A stretch of 64,000 nucleotides of DNA from CAWHHZ01 sp963829355 (GTDB taxonomy: Bacteria; Acidobacteriota; Thermoanaerobaculia; Gp7-AA8; JAHWKK01), in NCBI GenBank assembly GCA_963829355.1, contig CAWHHZ010000013.1:372001-436000 (forward strand). The letters run 5' to 3'. The stretch's first letter is position 1. Every line of letters begins with the position of its first letter. The translations under genes and the position numbers were made by a program. Shown piece after piece: positions 28,554 through 37,812 of the stretch. A model generated the notes under the pieces. The model was not told the DNA's origin. It did no database searches and was given only the letters and a program-made list of their open reading frames with translations.

Positions 28554-29161
28554 TCAACTCTCCTCGAGGTCGCTGGGTGAATAGGAGATATCCCGGCGCT
28601 CGTCATCATACGAAAAAGTGTCGGGATCGGCAGCCCGACGACATTCGTGTAGCTGCCCTCGACACGTTCGACGAACATGGAGCCCTTTCCCTGGATCGCA
28701 TACGCTCCGGCCTTGTCCATCGGCTCGCCAGTCGCCACATACCACTCGATCGTTCGCCTCTCGAGCGGCGCGATCGTCACTTGAGTGCGCACGGATTCTA
28801 CGATCGAGCTCCGGCTCGCCGCTCTGACGAGAGCTACGCCGCTGAAGACGGTGTGGGTCCGGCCCGCAAGCTTCTCGAGCATTTTGACTGCATCGTCCTC
28901 GTCCAGGGGTTTCTCGAGGACCAGATCGTCGAGATAGACGACCGTGTCTGCCGCAACCACCCAGCTATCTGGCGACTCCGTCGCGACCGCCCTGGCTTTC
29001 TCGCTCGCCAGCCTCTCGACGTACGAGCGCACTGGCTCGTTCGGTTGTCGCTCCTCCGGGACATTGCTCGTCCGTATCGTGAATTCCATTCCGATGGACT
29101 CGAGCAGTTCACGGCGTCGTGGTGAGCCGGAGGCGAGAATGATCTGTGCACTCGTCTGCAT
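28550..29161 (-). CDS. maf: Maf-family nucleotide pyrophosphatase
   Basis: A 203-residue Maf/HAM1-type pyrophosphatase. ILASGSPRRRELLESIG is the substrate-binding N-terminal signature, SWVVAADTVVYLDDLVLEKP holds the catalytic Asp, and GKGSMFVERVEGSYTNVVGL is the conserved C-terminal block. Maf proteins hydrolyse dTTP, UTP or modified nucleotides and have been linked to septum inhibition. ATG 29159-29161 gives the family length; the open frame to 29434 is non-coding. Its stop overlaps the start of the MlaD-like gene. Confidence 0.93.
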   Translation of the reverse strand: MQTSAQIILASGSPRRRELLESIGMEFTIRTSNVPEERQPNEPVRSYVERLASEKARAVATESPDSWVVAADTVVYLDDLVLEKPLDEDDAVKMLEKLAGRTHTVFSGVALVRAASRSSIVESVRTQVTIAPLERRTIEWYVATGEPMDKAGAYAIQGKGSMFVERVEGSYTNVVGLPIPTLFRMMTSAGISPIHPATSRRVE

Positions 29162-29327
29162 CGTCTTAGTGTAGTGCCTCACCCCATGCCTCACCCCATG
29201 ACTTTGCGGGCATGAGGCTCTTCTGCGTCTGATCGTATGGTTTCCAGAAAAGAGGGTCTGAGAATTGCTCTGCGTGTCGGGTACGTTGTGGAACGTACTT
29301 ACCGGAACTAATCGAATGCAGGGTGGT

Positions 29328-31244
29328 ATGCGAAAGTCTTTCCTCTTACTGATTTTAATTCTGATCTCCTTGCCCGTGGCGGCCGAGTGGAACCAGGCTG
29401 ACCTGTTCGGTGCCGACGTGCGTGCACTCGTCATCGATCCGGCCGACGCCGATCGGATGTTCCTCGGAACGAGCCATGGGGAGATCTATGCGACGACCGA
29501 TGGCGGCCGAAGCTGGTCGAATCCGCGTGGATCGTTACCGTTTCCCGGATATGTCGTCGACAATCTCCTGATCGATGAGAACGGCCGTCTCTGGATGAGT
29601 GGCTGGGGAGTGTGGGGCGGGGGCGTGGTGGCCTTCTCCGACGATGGTGCCATCAACTGGAAGCGTCGTGACACGGGGATTGACGAGGTGTCGATTCGCG
29701 CCCTCGCGGTCTCGCCGACGGATACGGACGTGCTTGTCGCGGGCGGCCTGACGGGCGTCTGGAGGTCCGGCAACGGAGGCCAGTCGTGGAAGAAGATCTC
29801 GTCGCGGGAAAATGTCGAGTCGATCGCGATCGACCCGCGTTCCGACGATACGATTTACGTCGGAACGTGGCGACAGGCATGGCGGACTGACGACGGCGGC
29901 GACACGTGGAAGCACATCGCCGAAGGGATGGTGCTCGACACCGACGTATTCTCGATCAACATCGACCCGAAAAATCCGGACGACATCTGGCTCTCGACCT
30001 GTGGTTGGGTCTACAACTCGACGAATCGCGGGGACAACTGGACCCGCTACAAGGACGGGTTCGAGAACCGCAGGATCCACACGACCGCACGCGACCTGGA
30101 TAACCAGTCGTGCGTGTATGCAGGCTCAGTGGCAGGACTGTACCGGACCCTCGACAACGGCAAGAGCTGGAATCGCATCTCTGACGACCGGCTCGTCATC
30201 AACACGATCACGATTCATCCGGACAAGCCGGAGAGGATCGTCCTCGGAACCGAGGGAGACGGCGTCTACATCTCCTATGACCGCGGGGAAACCTATGAGC
30301 GCCGCTCGCGCGGCCTTCACAATCTCCGCATCGGATCCGTGGTTCCTGATCCGGAGCAAACGGGAACGATCTATGCCGTCGTCCGTTTTGCGGGAAGCTC
30401 GGCCGGCATCTACCGCTCGAACGATGGTGGGCTGCACTGGTCGATGATGAATCAGACGCCGCTGCCGGAGATCCTGAGTCTGGTCGTGCGGCGGGGAACG
30501 GAAAACCGTTTCGTCGCGGGAACCGAGCGTGGCTTTTTCTACAGCGAGAACGGCGTGGAGTGGTCCCGAGCCGAGCCCACGTCACTCCCCGTGCGCGTCG
30601 AAAAGATCCTGGAGTACAACAGCAGTCGTCTGTTTGCGGCGACTTCCGATGGAGTATTTACCTCACGAGACGGAGGCCTTTCCTGGTACCGCCTCGGTCA
30701 GCCCGATTCACGTGTCCTCGATCTCGCCGTGGCGCGCTACGACGGCGCTCCCGCGCTCTTCGCGCTGACCTCCGATTCTCTTGTCAGATTCACCCAGCAG
30801 GGTTGGGCCACCATCGAGGGCGCCCCGGGAGGCATACGGCTTCTCGCGATGGGCAATGGCAGCAATCAGAAGTTTCTGATCGCGGGCAGCCGAACGAACA
30901 CGACGGGAGAGATCGACGGAATGAACCGGTGGAAGGAAGTGGCCATCGCCGTACCCGAAGCGGCATCTGTTCACCCTGTGGAGGGCGGAAAGCGATTCGT
31001 GTTTTTCGCGTCCGACAGCAGCAGGCATCTTCTGATGGCGAACAGTGGTGAGGCGTTCGAACCGACCGGTCTTTCCCTGGACGCATCCGAGATCACCTTC
31101 GTGGCGGCAGAGCCGTCTGCTCCAGAGCGGCTATACGTCGGCACCAGTGGCTATGGACTGCTTGTCTTCGATCCGCGCAAACACGCCGCCGGCGATCAGC
31201 GGCTGGTGTCGTCTGAAGCGGTTGACGACGCCGGAACGAAATAG
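29328..31244 (+). CDS. Secreted BNR/Asp-box beta-propeller protein
   Basis: The protein has 638 residues. The N-terminal signal peptide is MRKSFLLLILILISLPVAAE. The body is made of repeated Asp-boxes (SxDxGxxW): TTDGGRSWSN, SGNGGQSWKKI, TDDGGDTWKHI, STNRGDNWTR, TLDNGKSWNRI, SNDGGLHWSM and SRDGGLSWYRL. These are typical of VPS10/sialidase-like or photosystem-stability-factor-like propellers. No catalytic residues of a sialidase are recognisable, so binding or a scaffold role outside the cytoplasm is more likely. The ATG at 29328 is chosen for the signal peptide. Confidence 0.85.
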   Translation: MRKSFLLLILILISLPVAAEWNQADLFGADVRALVIDPADADRMFLGTSHGEIYATTDGGRSWSNPRGSLPFPGYVVDNLLIDENGRLWMSGWGVWGGGVVAFSDDGAINWKRRDTGIDEVSIRALAVSPTDTDVLVAGGLTGVWRSGNGGQSWKKISSRENVESIAIDPRSDDTIYVGTWRQAWRTDDGGDTWKHIAEGMVLDTDVFSINIDPKNPDDIWLSTCGWVYNSTNRGDNWTRYKDGFENRRIHTTARDLDNQSCVYAGSVAGLYRTLDNGKSWNRISDDRLVINTITIHPDKPERIVLGTEGDGVYISYDRGETYERRSRGLHNLRIGSVVPDPEQTGTIYAVVRFAGSSAGIYRSNDGGLHWSMMNQTPLPEILSLVVRRGTENRFVAGTERGFFYSENGVEWSRAEPTSLPVRVEKILEYNSSRLFAATSDGVFTSRDGGLSWYRLGQPDSRVLDLAVARYDGAPALFALTSDSLVRFTQQGWATIEGAPGGIRLLAMGNGSNQKFLIAGSRTNTTGEIDGMNRWKEVAIAVPEAASVHPVEGGKRFVFFASDSSRHLLMANSGEAFEPTGLSLDASEITFVAAEPSAPERLYVGTSGYGLLVFDPRKHAAGDQRLVSSEAVDDAGTK

Positions 31245-31691
31245 CGGACGATGATCATGCCGGCGCCCGATTTACCGAGATCACTGTCGGCTGAATCCTG
31301 CAGAACCGCATGCACGGTAAGCACCGAAGTGTTCTGCACCAGCAGGAGAGGATGATCGACCTCGGGAGCTCCGAACTTCTTCCTTAACTGTGATTTGACA
31401 CGCTTCCAGTCCTCGGACAATTGAGGACGGAAACTCACGAGCTCGAAGCGGATCGATACGAGACGATCTTCGTCGAAGTCGAGGACGACGCTCTTGGTGT
31501 CGTCATAGGGATGGAGAAGCGAGCCTTCCGTGTCACCGGGCTCCAGAAGCCATCCGCGCCGCTCGAACTCGGCCCGGACGTGCGTCTTTCGATTCTCCGA
31601 GCAGAAGATGAAACGCCGCGGGTTCCATCCACCCGGTGTCATTGGCGGAAGGGAATTGTGCCGCCATGAGAAGCAGAAGCGTGGCAATCAT
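31196..31691 (-). CDS. Exported hypothetical protein (one frame break)
   Basis: The N-terminal frame from ATG 31689-31691 gives the signal peptide IATLLLLMAAQFPSANDTGW and AAFHLLLGES. A second frame continues THVRAEFERRGWLLEPGDTE and LVSIRFELVSFRPQLSEDWK and ends at 31196. One extra base near 31585 explains the switch. I do not recognise the family. The start overlaps the KDPG aldolase stop by 4 bp, so it is translationally coupled to it, and its 3' end overlaps the convergent BNR gene by 49 bp. Confidence 0.55.
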
Positions 31692-32359
31692 TGGTTTTCT
31701 GCGTGCTGTGTCTTCCAGCTCTGGAACGCGGTGAGTGCATGCCGTACCCGCTCGCCGACCTCGTCCCATCGGTTCTGCTCCACGAACGACAGCGGCGCCA
31801 GTGCGTCGGCCATGTTCACCGCTACGACGCCCGCATTGAAGTACGGTTCCAGCTCCTCGACGGAGACAGGCCCCCCTGCCAGCATTTCCACCCCCCGGAT
31901 CGGCTGGCGGATCGTCCGGATGTAATCGGGGCCACCGAGAAGCCGCGCCGGATACACCTTGATGATCGAAGCGCCGAGCTCCCAGGCCCTGATGATCTCG
32001 GTCGGTGTCGAGGCGCCGGCTACGCAGACCAGGTCGTTTTCGCGGGCATATTCGATCACTGCCGGATCAGTGTGTGGGGAGACGAGAACCTCTGCTCCTG
32101 CCTCGTGGGCAAGCTGTGCTTCCTCGGCACCACGGACGCTGCCGGCGGCGATGACGACACCATCGGGACCGAATCGGTGCGAGAGGTCTGCGATGAGGTC
32201 GAGAGCGCCGGGAGTCGTCATCGTGACTTCGATGTTCTTCACTCCGTGCTGCGCATACGCTTCGGCCGTCCCGGCAGCGAGCTCCGCCCGCTCGAACCGG
32301 ATCACCCCGATGATTCCCTCGTCTCTGATGGAGCTCAGAACATCCTGTTTCGTTCTCAT
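31688..32359 (-). CDS. 2-keto-3-deoxy-6-phosphogluconate aldolase family protein
   Basis: A 223-residue class I aldolase of the KDPG/KHG (Eda/DgoA) family. The N-terminal part IIGVIRFERAELAAGTAEAY, then VKNIEVTMTTPGALDLI with the catalytic Glu, and the Schiff-base lysine region ASIIKVYPARLLGGPDYIR fit the family. In classic Eda the lysine sits in KxFP; here it is KVYP. It would release pyruvate from KDPG (Entner-Doudoroff) or 6-phospho-2-dehydro-3-deoxygalactonate. No partner dehydratase is adjacent. Confidence 0.87.
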   Translation of the reverse strand: MRTKQDVLSSIRDEGIIGVIRFERAELAAGTAEAYAQHGVKNIEVTMTTPGALDLIADLSHRFGPDGVVIAAGSVRGAEEAQLAHEAGAEVLVSPHTDPAVIEYARENDLVCVAGASTPTEIIRAWELGASIIKVYPARLLGGPDYIRTIRQPIRGVEMLAGGPVSVEELEPYFNAGVVAVNMADALAPLSFVEQNRWDEVGERVRHALTAFQSWKTQHAENQ

Positions 32360-32425
32360 TCGTCCTCCTGTAACAACTCTACCGCCGGTTCCGTTTCAGC
32401 GCCAGACGGGAAACGGTGAAGTCGC

Positions 32426-32612
32426 ACTGTCGCCAGTGAAGTGAAATGACTCACCTCGCTGTCATTCCGCCTGCCCTGAGGAGCGAAGCGACGAAGGGAA
32501 GGAGCGGCCTCATCGCGACTGAGGAATCTCGGCGCGGGAAGCACGCCCCACTCGATCCCCCGCCCAGATTCCTCGCTTCGCTTCGGAATGACAGGACGGT
32601 ATGTGTTGAGAG
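32426..32612 (-). repeat. Type-1 palindromic repeat, inverted near-full copy
   Basis: The core is 32459-32594 (GTCATTCCGCCTGCCC ... CGCTTCGGAATGACAG). The flanks GCCAGTGAAGTGAAATGACTC on the left and TGTGTTGAGAGGTT on the right match the outer sequences of the copies at 12842 and 46253 in reverse orientation. It occupies most of the 377-bp gap before mglA. Confidence 0.72.
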
Positions 32613-32736
32613 GTTCAGAATTCACTCGAGTCAGCCGCTACCAGTATTCTTACAGCCTCGTTCAGGATGACCATGGTGGCGTTGCCGCGGTGCTCTGCTG
32701 CTCTGTTAAGCTACGCGTTCGGCAGGAGGTGCGGCG

Positions 32737-33441
32737 ATGGTGCTGGTCAACAAGGCGACGAACGAGGTCACCGCGAAGCTCGTCTACTACGGGCCGGGGT
32801 TGTGCGGGAAGACCACGAACCTCGAACAGATCTACGGCAACCCGAAGATCGGCAACAAGGGCAAGATGATCTCGATGGCGACCGAGACGGACCGGACGCT
32901 GTTTTTCGACTTCATGCCGATGGAGCTCGGAACGATCGGGGGACAGAAGGTAAGAGTGCAGCTCTATACCGTGCCGGGGCAGGTCTTCTACGATGCGACT
33001 CGCAAGCTCGTCCTTCGTGGTGCTGATGGGGTCGTGTTCGTGGCCGATTCGCAGGAATCGATGAAGGGCTCGAACATCGGGAGCCTCGAGAATCTCCGGA
33101 CCAACCTGACCCTCAATCGGCTGAACCCGGAGAAGATCGCCATCGTGTATCAGGCAAACAAACGCGATCTGCCGAACACGTCCAGCCTCGACGACATGCG
33201 CGACTATCTCGGCATCGGTGACGCCGACCTGATCGAGGCGATTGCCCTCGAGGGGAAGGGCGTCAGCCAGACCTTGCGGGCCGCCATCACGAAAATAATC
33301 GAGAACCTGCGGAATCAGGTGAACTACAGACTGACTGATGAGCAGGTTGCGGATCGGGAATCGCAACTCGCTGTCGCCGTCTCGCCTGATGCTGCGGCGG
33401 AGACTTCCCCGGTTGCTGTAGGCCATCTGGGTCAAGACTGA
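32737..33441 (+). CDS. mglA: MglA-type Ras-like GTPase, with possible C-terminal continuation past an in-frame TGA
   Basis: A 234-residue small GTPase of the MglA family. P-loop GPGLCGKTTN, switch region TLFFDFMP, QLYTVPGQVFYDATR (MglA-type switch II) and NKRD specificity motif are all present. MglA controls polarity and motility or protein localisation; a partner MglB is not in the window. ATG 32737 has GGAGG 7 bp upstream. After the TGA at 33439-33441 the same frame stays open to 33654 and encodes a helical tail (GAELQAMQVRSQELIRTLES), so the true protein may be longer. Confidence 0.93.
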   Translation: MVLVNKATNEVTAKLVYYGPGLCGKTTNLEQIYGNPKIGNKGKMISMATETDRTLFFDFMPMELGTIGGQKVRVQLYTVPGQVFYDATRKLVLRGADGVVFVADSQESMKGSNIGSLENLRTNLTLNRLNPEKIAIVYQANKRDLPNTSSLDDMRDYLGIGDADLIEAIALEGKGVSQTLRAAITKIIENLRNQVNYRLTDEQVADRESQLAVAVSPDAAAETSPVAVGHLGQD

Positions 33442-33699
33442 ACGCGGCACAGGACGATCGCGGGTGCGTCCTCCGCGTCACCCTTTGCCGGAGACGTTTC
33501 GGCGCTGGAGGGATCCGATGATCTCGGCGCCGAGCTTCAGGCGATGCAGGTTCGATCACAGGAATTGATCCGTACGCTGGAAAGCGCCCTCGAAATTGCA
33601 AGGAGTCAGGAAGAGCGGATCTCGAAGCTCATGAGCTCGCGTTCTGATGCCTGAGATCGAGGACTCGCGAGTATCGGGAAACGCACAACTGACGATCAG

Positions 33700-34413
33700 A
33701 TGACGTGGTACAAGGAATGGTTCGGCGAGGAGTACCTCGATCTCTACGCGCATCGCGACGCTGAGGAGGCGCGTGCTCATGTCGCGTTTCTCGGCCGTCA
33801 TATCGGGAAGATCGACGGTCCGCTCCTCGATCTGGCGTGTGGCAGCGGGAGACATCTTCAGGAGCTGAGCGAGGCCGGCTACTCAGCGGTCGGGTTTGAC
33901 CTGTCATGGACTCTCCTGCGGGAGGCGGTGAAGCAGAGCCAGGCTCTTCGACTGGTTCGCGCCGACATGCGTGCGCTTCCATTCTGCGATCGTCAGTTTG
34001 CGGCTCTGGTCAACTTCTTCACGAGCTTCGGTTACTTCGAATCTCAGGAGGAGAATCTTCAGGTGGTTCAGGAGATGGCGAGAGTCATGGAACCGGAGGC
34101 TCCTTTCCTGTTCGACTATCTGAATGTCGGACGAGAGAGGAAAAATCTCGTCGCACACGAGAAGAGAGAGCAGGACGGCAAGAAAATCGAGATCGATCGG
34201 TGGTTCAACGAGTCGACCCGGATGTTCAACAAACGGATCTGTATCGACGGCCGATCGTACCTCGAACGCGTCCGAGGCTATGATCTCGATGAGATCTCCC
34301 AGATGTTTGCAAGTGCTGGTTTTGCGCTCGATCGTGTTTTTGGCGATTTCGATGGTGGAGAGTTCGGCCCCGAGAGCCCCCGGCTGATCCTGATGGGGAA
34401 ACGTCGGCGGTGA
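33700..34413 (+). CDS. Class I SAM-dependent methyltransferase heading the bacillithiol operon
   Basis: A 237-residue methyltransferase: WYKEWFGEEYLDLYAHRDAE at the N-terminus, motif I LLDLACGSGRHLQEL, and VRADMRALPF. This type of methyltransferase is often found next to bshC in related genomes; whether it acts on bacillithiol is unknown. Its stop overlaps the bshC start (GTGA). Confidence 0.85.
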   Translation: MTWYKEWFGEEYLDLYAHRDAEEARAHVAFLGRHIGKIDGPLLDLACGSGRHLQELSEAGYSAVGFDLSWTLLREAVKQSQALRLVRADMRALPFCDRQFAALVNFFTSFGYFESQEENLQVVQEMARVMEPEAPFLFDYLNVGRERKNLVAHEKREQDGKKIEIDRWFNESTRMFNKRICIDGRSYLERVRGYDLDEISQMFASAGFALDRVFGDFDGGEFGPESPRLILMGKRRR

Positions 34414-35945
34414 GCCACGGTTCCGAGTCCTCGTTCCGGTATCTGCCGCTGGACCGGTATCCGGCGATCAACCCCCTGGCGCTCGACCTCGTTCATGGGA
34501 AGCCTGAGGCGACCCGGCTTTTCAGACAGTCGAGCTCATCGATTCCCGATCCTGACCGCCAGCCACTTGCGCGCGCTCTCCGCGACTCGAACCGATCGTG
34601 GGGGAACGACGTCGGCGAGATGGTCGATGATTGGGCTGCGGGCCGTGGCCGCGCGATCGTCGCCGGACAGCAGGTCGGATTCGGTGGCGGCCCGCTCTAT
34701 ACGCTCGTCAAGCTCGCATCCCTTCTCCACATGGCGGAAGAGTCTCGCCGATCAGGGGACGATCCGCTCATCCCCTTCTTCTGGATGGCGACCGAAGATC
34801 ATGATTTCGATGAAGTCGCGCGGCTGACTCTTCAGTTGAACGGCCGGACGAAAGAGTTCCGCTCAAAGACCTCACCAGCCGAGCGCTTTCCGGTAGGACC
34901 GCTCACGGTTCCGGAGGACCTGCGTACGGCTGTCGTGAGTGCGACGGCGCTGCCTGAAGAGGGGTGGCTCGAGCCGGGACTCAGTTTCAGGGATTCCTTC
35001 GCTCGATTGATCACCTCAGTGGCGGGCGGACGGGTGGTCCTGGTCGATTCTCTTCTCCCGGAGCTCCGCCAAGCAGGGAAACGCGTGTTCGCCACGGCGG
35101 CCGCAAGATTCGACGACGTGCAGCAGGCCATCGCTTCGAGCTCGCGGCAGATCGAGGCGGCGGGCTACAGGGTTCAGGTCAAACCTGCGGCGACCGAGCG
35201 CTACACGATGTTCTACGAGATCGACTCCGACGGGGCCCGCTCGGCGATCGAGGACGGGCGGAAGCTCGGAAGACTGAGCGAAGAAGCGCCCGAACGGATC
35301 TCTACGGCAGCCCTGATGAGACCGCTTCTGCAGGACTTCGTTTTCCGGCCCACCGCATTTGTCGGCGGTCCGGCCGAGGTCGCCTACTACGCGCAGTTGA
35401 GCGGGGCCTCTGAGCTGCTGGATGTGCCGAGCCCGCGTGTGATGCTGCGGGCTCACGCCCTGGTCGTGCCGCGGCGGTACATGGAGGCGATGGTCCGTCA
35501 CGACATCGATCCCGAGGAGTGGCTCGATTCGCCCGAGACGATCCTGTCACGCCGCGAGCAGGATCGTGAAGCGGAACTGGCGGAACGGATCGAACTGCTC
35601 AAGGGAGAATTCGATCGCGAGCTGGAGTCGATCCGCGAGTCGATCCTCGAAGCGGACAGAAGCCTCACGCGCTCGCTCAATCGCACCGCACGACGGATCG
35701 ATTACCATCTCGACGTACTGGGCCGGCGCGGCCGCCGCGTCATTGCGCGCAGCGATCAGGAGAGGTTTTCTGCAGTCGAGCGGTTTTCAAATGTGGTTCG
35801 TCCCAACGGGATTGTGCAGGACAGAATCATCGGCTGGCTCACTCATTGGATGTTGTGGGGTGATGAGACACTCGACGCGATTGTCCCTCACGCAGAACCG
35901 GCCGTCGACCGGCTGAGCATCATCGGCATTCCGAGAGGTGAGTGA
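34410..35945 (+). CDS. bshC: Bacillithiol biosynthesis cysteine-adding enzyme BshC
   Basis: A 511-residue BshC. Diagnostic stretches are AGQQVGFGGGPLYTLVKLAS, IPFFWMATEDHDFDEVA, FVGGPAEVAYYAQLSGAS and the long helical C-terminal part (AELAERIELLKGEFDRELES). BshC is thought to add cysteine to GlcN-malate in the last step of bacillithiol synthesis. The GTG start at 34410 overlaps the methyltransferase stop. It is followed 0 bp later by bshB1. Confidence 0.95.
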   Translation: MSHGSESSFRYLPLDRYPAINPLALDLVHGKPEATRLFRQSSSSIPDPDRQPLARALRDSNRSWGNDVGEMVDDWAAGRGRAIVAGQQVGFGGGPLYTLVKLASLLHMAEESRRSGDDPLIPFFWMATEDHDFDEVARLTLQLNGRTKEFRSKTSPAERFPVGPLTVPEDLRTAVVSATALPEEGWLEPGLSFRDSFARLITSVAGGRVVLVDSLLPELRQAGKRVFATAAARFDDVQQAIASSSRQIEAAGYRVQVKPAATERYTMFYEIDSDGARSAIEDGRKLGRLSEEAPERISTAALMRPLLQDFVFRPTAFVGGPAEVAYYAQLSGASELLDVPSPRVMLRAHALVVPRRYMEAMVRHDIDPEEWLDSPETILSRREQDREAELAERIELLKGEFDRELESIRESILEADRSLTRSLNRTARRIDYHLDVLGRRGRRVIARSDQERFSAVERFSNVVRPNGIVQDRIIGWLTHWMLWGDETLDAIVPHAEPAVDRLSIIGIPRGE

Positions 35946-36671
35946 ATGAGCGAAAAGCTGGACATACTTGTCTTTGGGGCACATGCGGACGACGTGGAGC
36001 TGGCTTGTGGGGGGACAATCCTGCGCGCCACGCGGGCGGGGAAAAAAGTAGGAATCGTCGATCTGACTCACGCGGAGATGGGAACCCGTGGCGACGTCGA
36101 GACGAGGAGGCGTGAGTCTCTGGAGTCGGCGGGTATTCTCGGAGTCGCGGTTCGGGACCGGCTCGACTTCGGTGATGGGCGCCTCCGTGACGGGGTCGCC
36201 GAGGAGGAGGAGCTGATCCGCGTGATTCGCCGCTATCGGCCCGATGTCGTACTTGCTCCCTGGCCTGACGACCGCCATCCGGATCACACGAAAACAGGCC
36301 GCCTGATCACCGACGCCTGGTTCTATGCCGGTCTCGTCAAACGGGAAACGGATGAGCCCGCCCACAGGCCCGACGCGGTCATCTACTACATACAGAACTA
36401 CGTCTCTCATCCGAGCTTCGTCGTCGACATCACTGATTTCTGGGAGGATCGCGTGCGGGCGATGCGTGCTTACGCTTCCCAGTTTCACAATCCATCCTCC
36501 TCGGAGCCGGAGACATTCATTTCAAAGAAATCGTTCATCGACATGATCGAGGCGCGCGCCAGACATTTCGGCGCGCTGATCGGTCGTGAGTTCGGGGAGG
36601 GGTTTCTCACCAAACAACCCCCGATGGTCAACGATTTGACTGGGGCCTACAGCGGCCGGGAGATCAAATGA
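35946..36671 (+). CDS. bshB1: Bacillithiol biosynthesis deacetylase BshB1
   Basis: A 241-residue PIG-L/LmbE-fold zinc deacetylase. The metal-binding motif AHADDVELACGG (HxDD) and the second site PDDRHPDHTKTG are present, and FEDRVRAMRAYASQF-like C-terminal sequence (WEDRVRAMRAYASQFH) is typical of BshB1. It removes the acetyl group from GlcNAc-malate. It overlaps the bshA start by 4 bp. Confidence 0.95.
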   Translation: MSEKLDILVFGAHADDVELACGGTILRATRAGKKVGIVDLTHAEMGTRGDVETRRRESLESAGILGVAVRDRLDFGDGRLRDGVAEEEELIRVIRRYRPDVVLAPWPDDRHPDHTKTGRLITDAWFYAGLVKRETDEPAHRPDAVIYYIQNYVSHPSFVVDITDFWEDRVRAMRAYASQFHNPSSSEPETFISKKSFIDMIEARARHFGALIGREFGEGFLTKQPPMVNDLTGAYSGREIK

Positions 36672-37792
36672 AGGTTGGAATCACCTGCTACCCAACTTTT
36701 GGCGGGTCCGGCGTCGTGGCGACCGAGCTCGGACTGGCTCTCGCCAGTCTGGGACACGACGTACATTTCATCAGTTACGCATGGCCTTCCAGGCTGAACG
36801 TGCTGCACGAGAGGGTTCGCTTTCACGAGGTGACGGTCACGCCGTATCCGTTGTTCGACGCGTATCCGCCCTACACGCTCGCGCTTGCGACGAAGATGGC
36901 CGAGGTCGCCGATTTCGAGGAGCTCGACATTCTCCATGTTCACTATGCGATCCCTCATGCGATCAGCGGCTTTCTGGCAAAACAGATCCATCCGGGGATG
37001 AAGATCGTCACCACTCTTCACGGCACTGACATCACGCTTGTCGGCAGCGATCCGAGCTACCTTCCCATCACGCGGTTTGGTATCGAAGCTTCGGACGGTG
37101 TGACGGCGGTCTCCGACTGGCTCAAGAGAAAAACATTCGAGTCGATCGGCGTGAAAAAGGAAATCGAGGTGATCCCGAACTTCGTGGATCCGGCGCGATT
37201 CAACAAGTCCGGGAAGACAGTCGAATCGATGCGGCGCTGGGCGTGCGGTGGCGAGAAGCTGATCGGCCACGCATCCAACTTCAGACCGGTGAAGCGGATT
37301 GGTGATGTGCTTGCCGCCTTCGAGAAGATCCAGCGCGAGGTGCCGAGCCGCCTGCTGATGATTGGAGATGGGCCGGAGCGATCGCGGGCGGAGGCGTGGG
37401 CGCGGGAACACGGGGTAGAGGACAGAACGATCTTTCTCGGGAATGTCCCCGATATCGAGAGTGTGATCGCGGCTTGTGATCTGTTCCTGCTACCGTCGCA
37501 GACCGAGTCGTTCGGTATGGCGGCACTGGAGGCTCTCGCTTCGGAGGTCCCGGTGGTTGCGTCGAACACGGGAGGACTTCCCGAGGTCATCATCGACGGT
37601 GAGGTGGGATATCTCGTGGAGGTGGGCGACGTCGATGCGATTGCCGATCGCGCGGTCCGACTGCTGAGGGATGAGACGATGCGCACCAGAATGGGCCGGG
37701 CGGGCAGGGATCATGCTCTGTCGAAGTTCAACGTGGCGAATGTCGTCCCGCGATATCTGTCGTTCTACGACAAGATCATGTCCGCTCCATAA
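36668..37792 (+). CDS. bshA: N-acetyl-alpha-D-glucosaminyl L-malate synthase BshA
   Basis: A 374-residue GT4-family glycosyltransferase. KVGITCYPTFGGSGVVATEL and HVHYAIPHAISGFLAKQ are BshA signatures; the nucleotide-sugar site FGMAALEALASEVPVVASNT shows the GT4 ExxxxE-like block. It joins UDP-GlcNAc and L-malate as the first step of bacillithiol synthesis. ATG 36668 overlaps the bshB1 stop (ATGA). With bshC and bshB1 it gives a complete pathway. Confidence 0.95.
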   Translation: MKVGITCYPTFGGSGVVATELGLALASLGHDVHFISYAWPSRLNVLHERVRFHEVTVTPYPLFDAYPPYTLALATKMAEVADFEELDILHVHYAIPHAISGFLAKQIHPGMKIVTTLHGTDITLVGSDPSYLPITRFGIEASDGVTAVSDWLKRKTFESIGVKKEIEVIPNFVDPARFNKSGKTVESMRRWACGGEKLIGHASNFRPVKRIGDVLAAFEKIQREVPSRLLMIGDGPERSRAEAWAREHGVEDRTIFLGNVPDIESVIAACDLFLLPSQTESFGMAALEALASEVPVVASNTGGLPEVIIDGEVGYLVEVGDVDAIADRAVRLLRDETMRTRMGRAGRDHALSKFNVANVVPRYLSFYDKIMSAP

Positions 37793-37812
37793 GCAGGTGC
37801 GGGATCGTCGAT

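Noticed and set aside
33439..33441. TGA in mglA as a second selenocysteine codon
   Set aside because: It lies in a low-conservation tail, not at a redox or Cys position, and I saw no convincing stem-loop at the expected distance.
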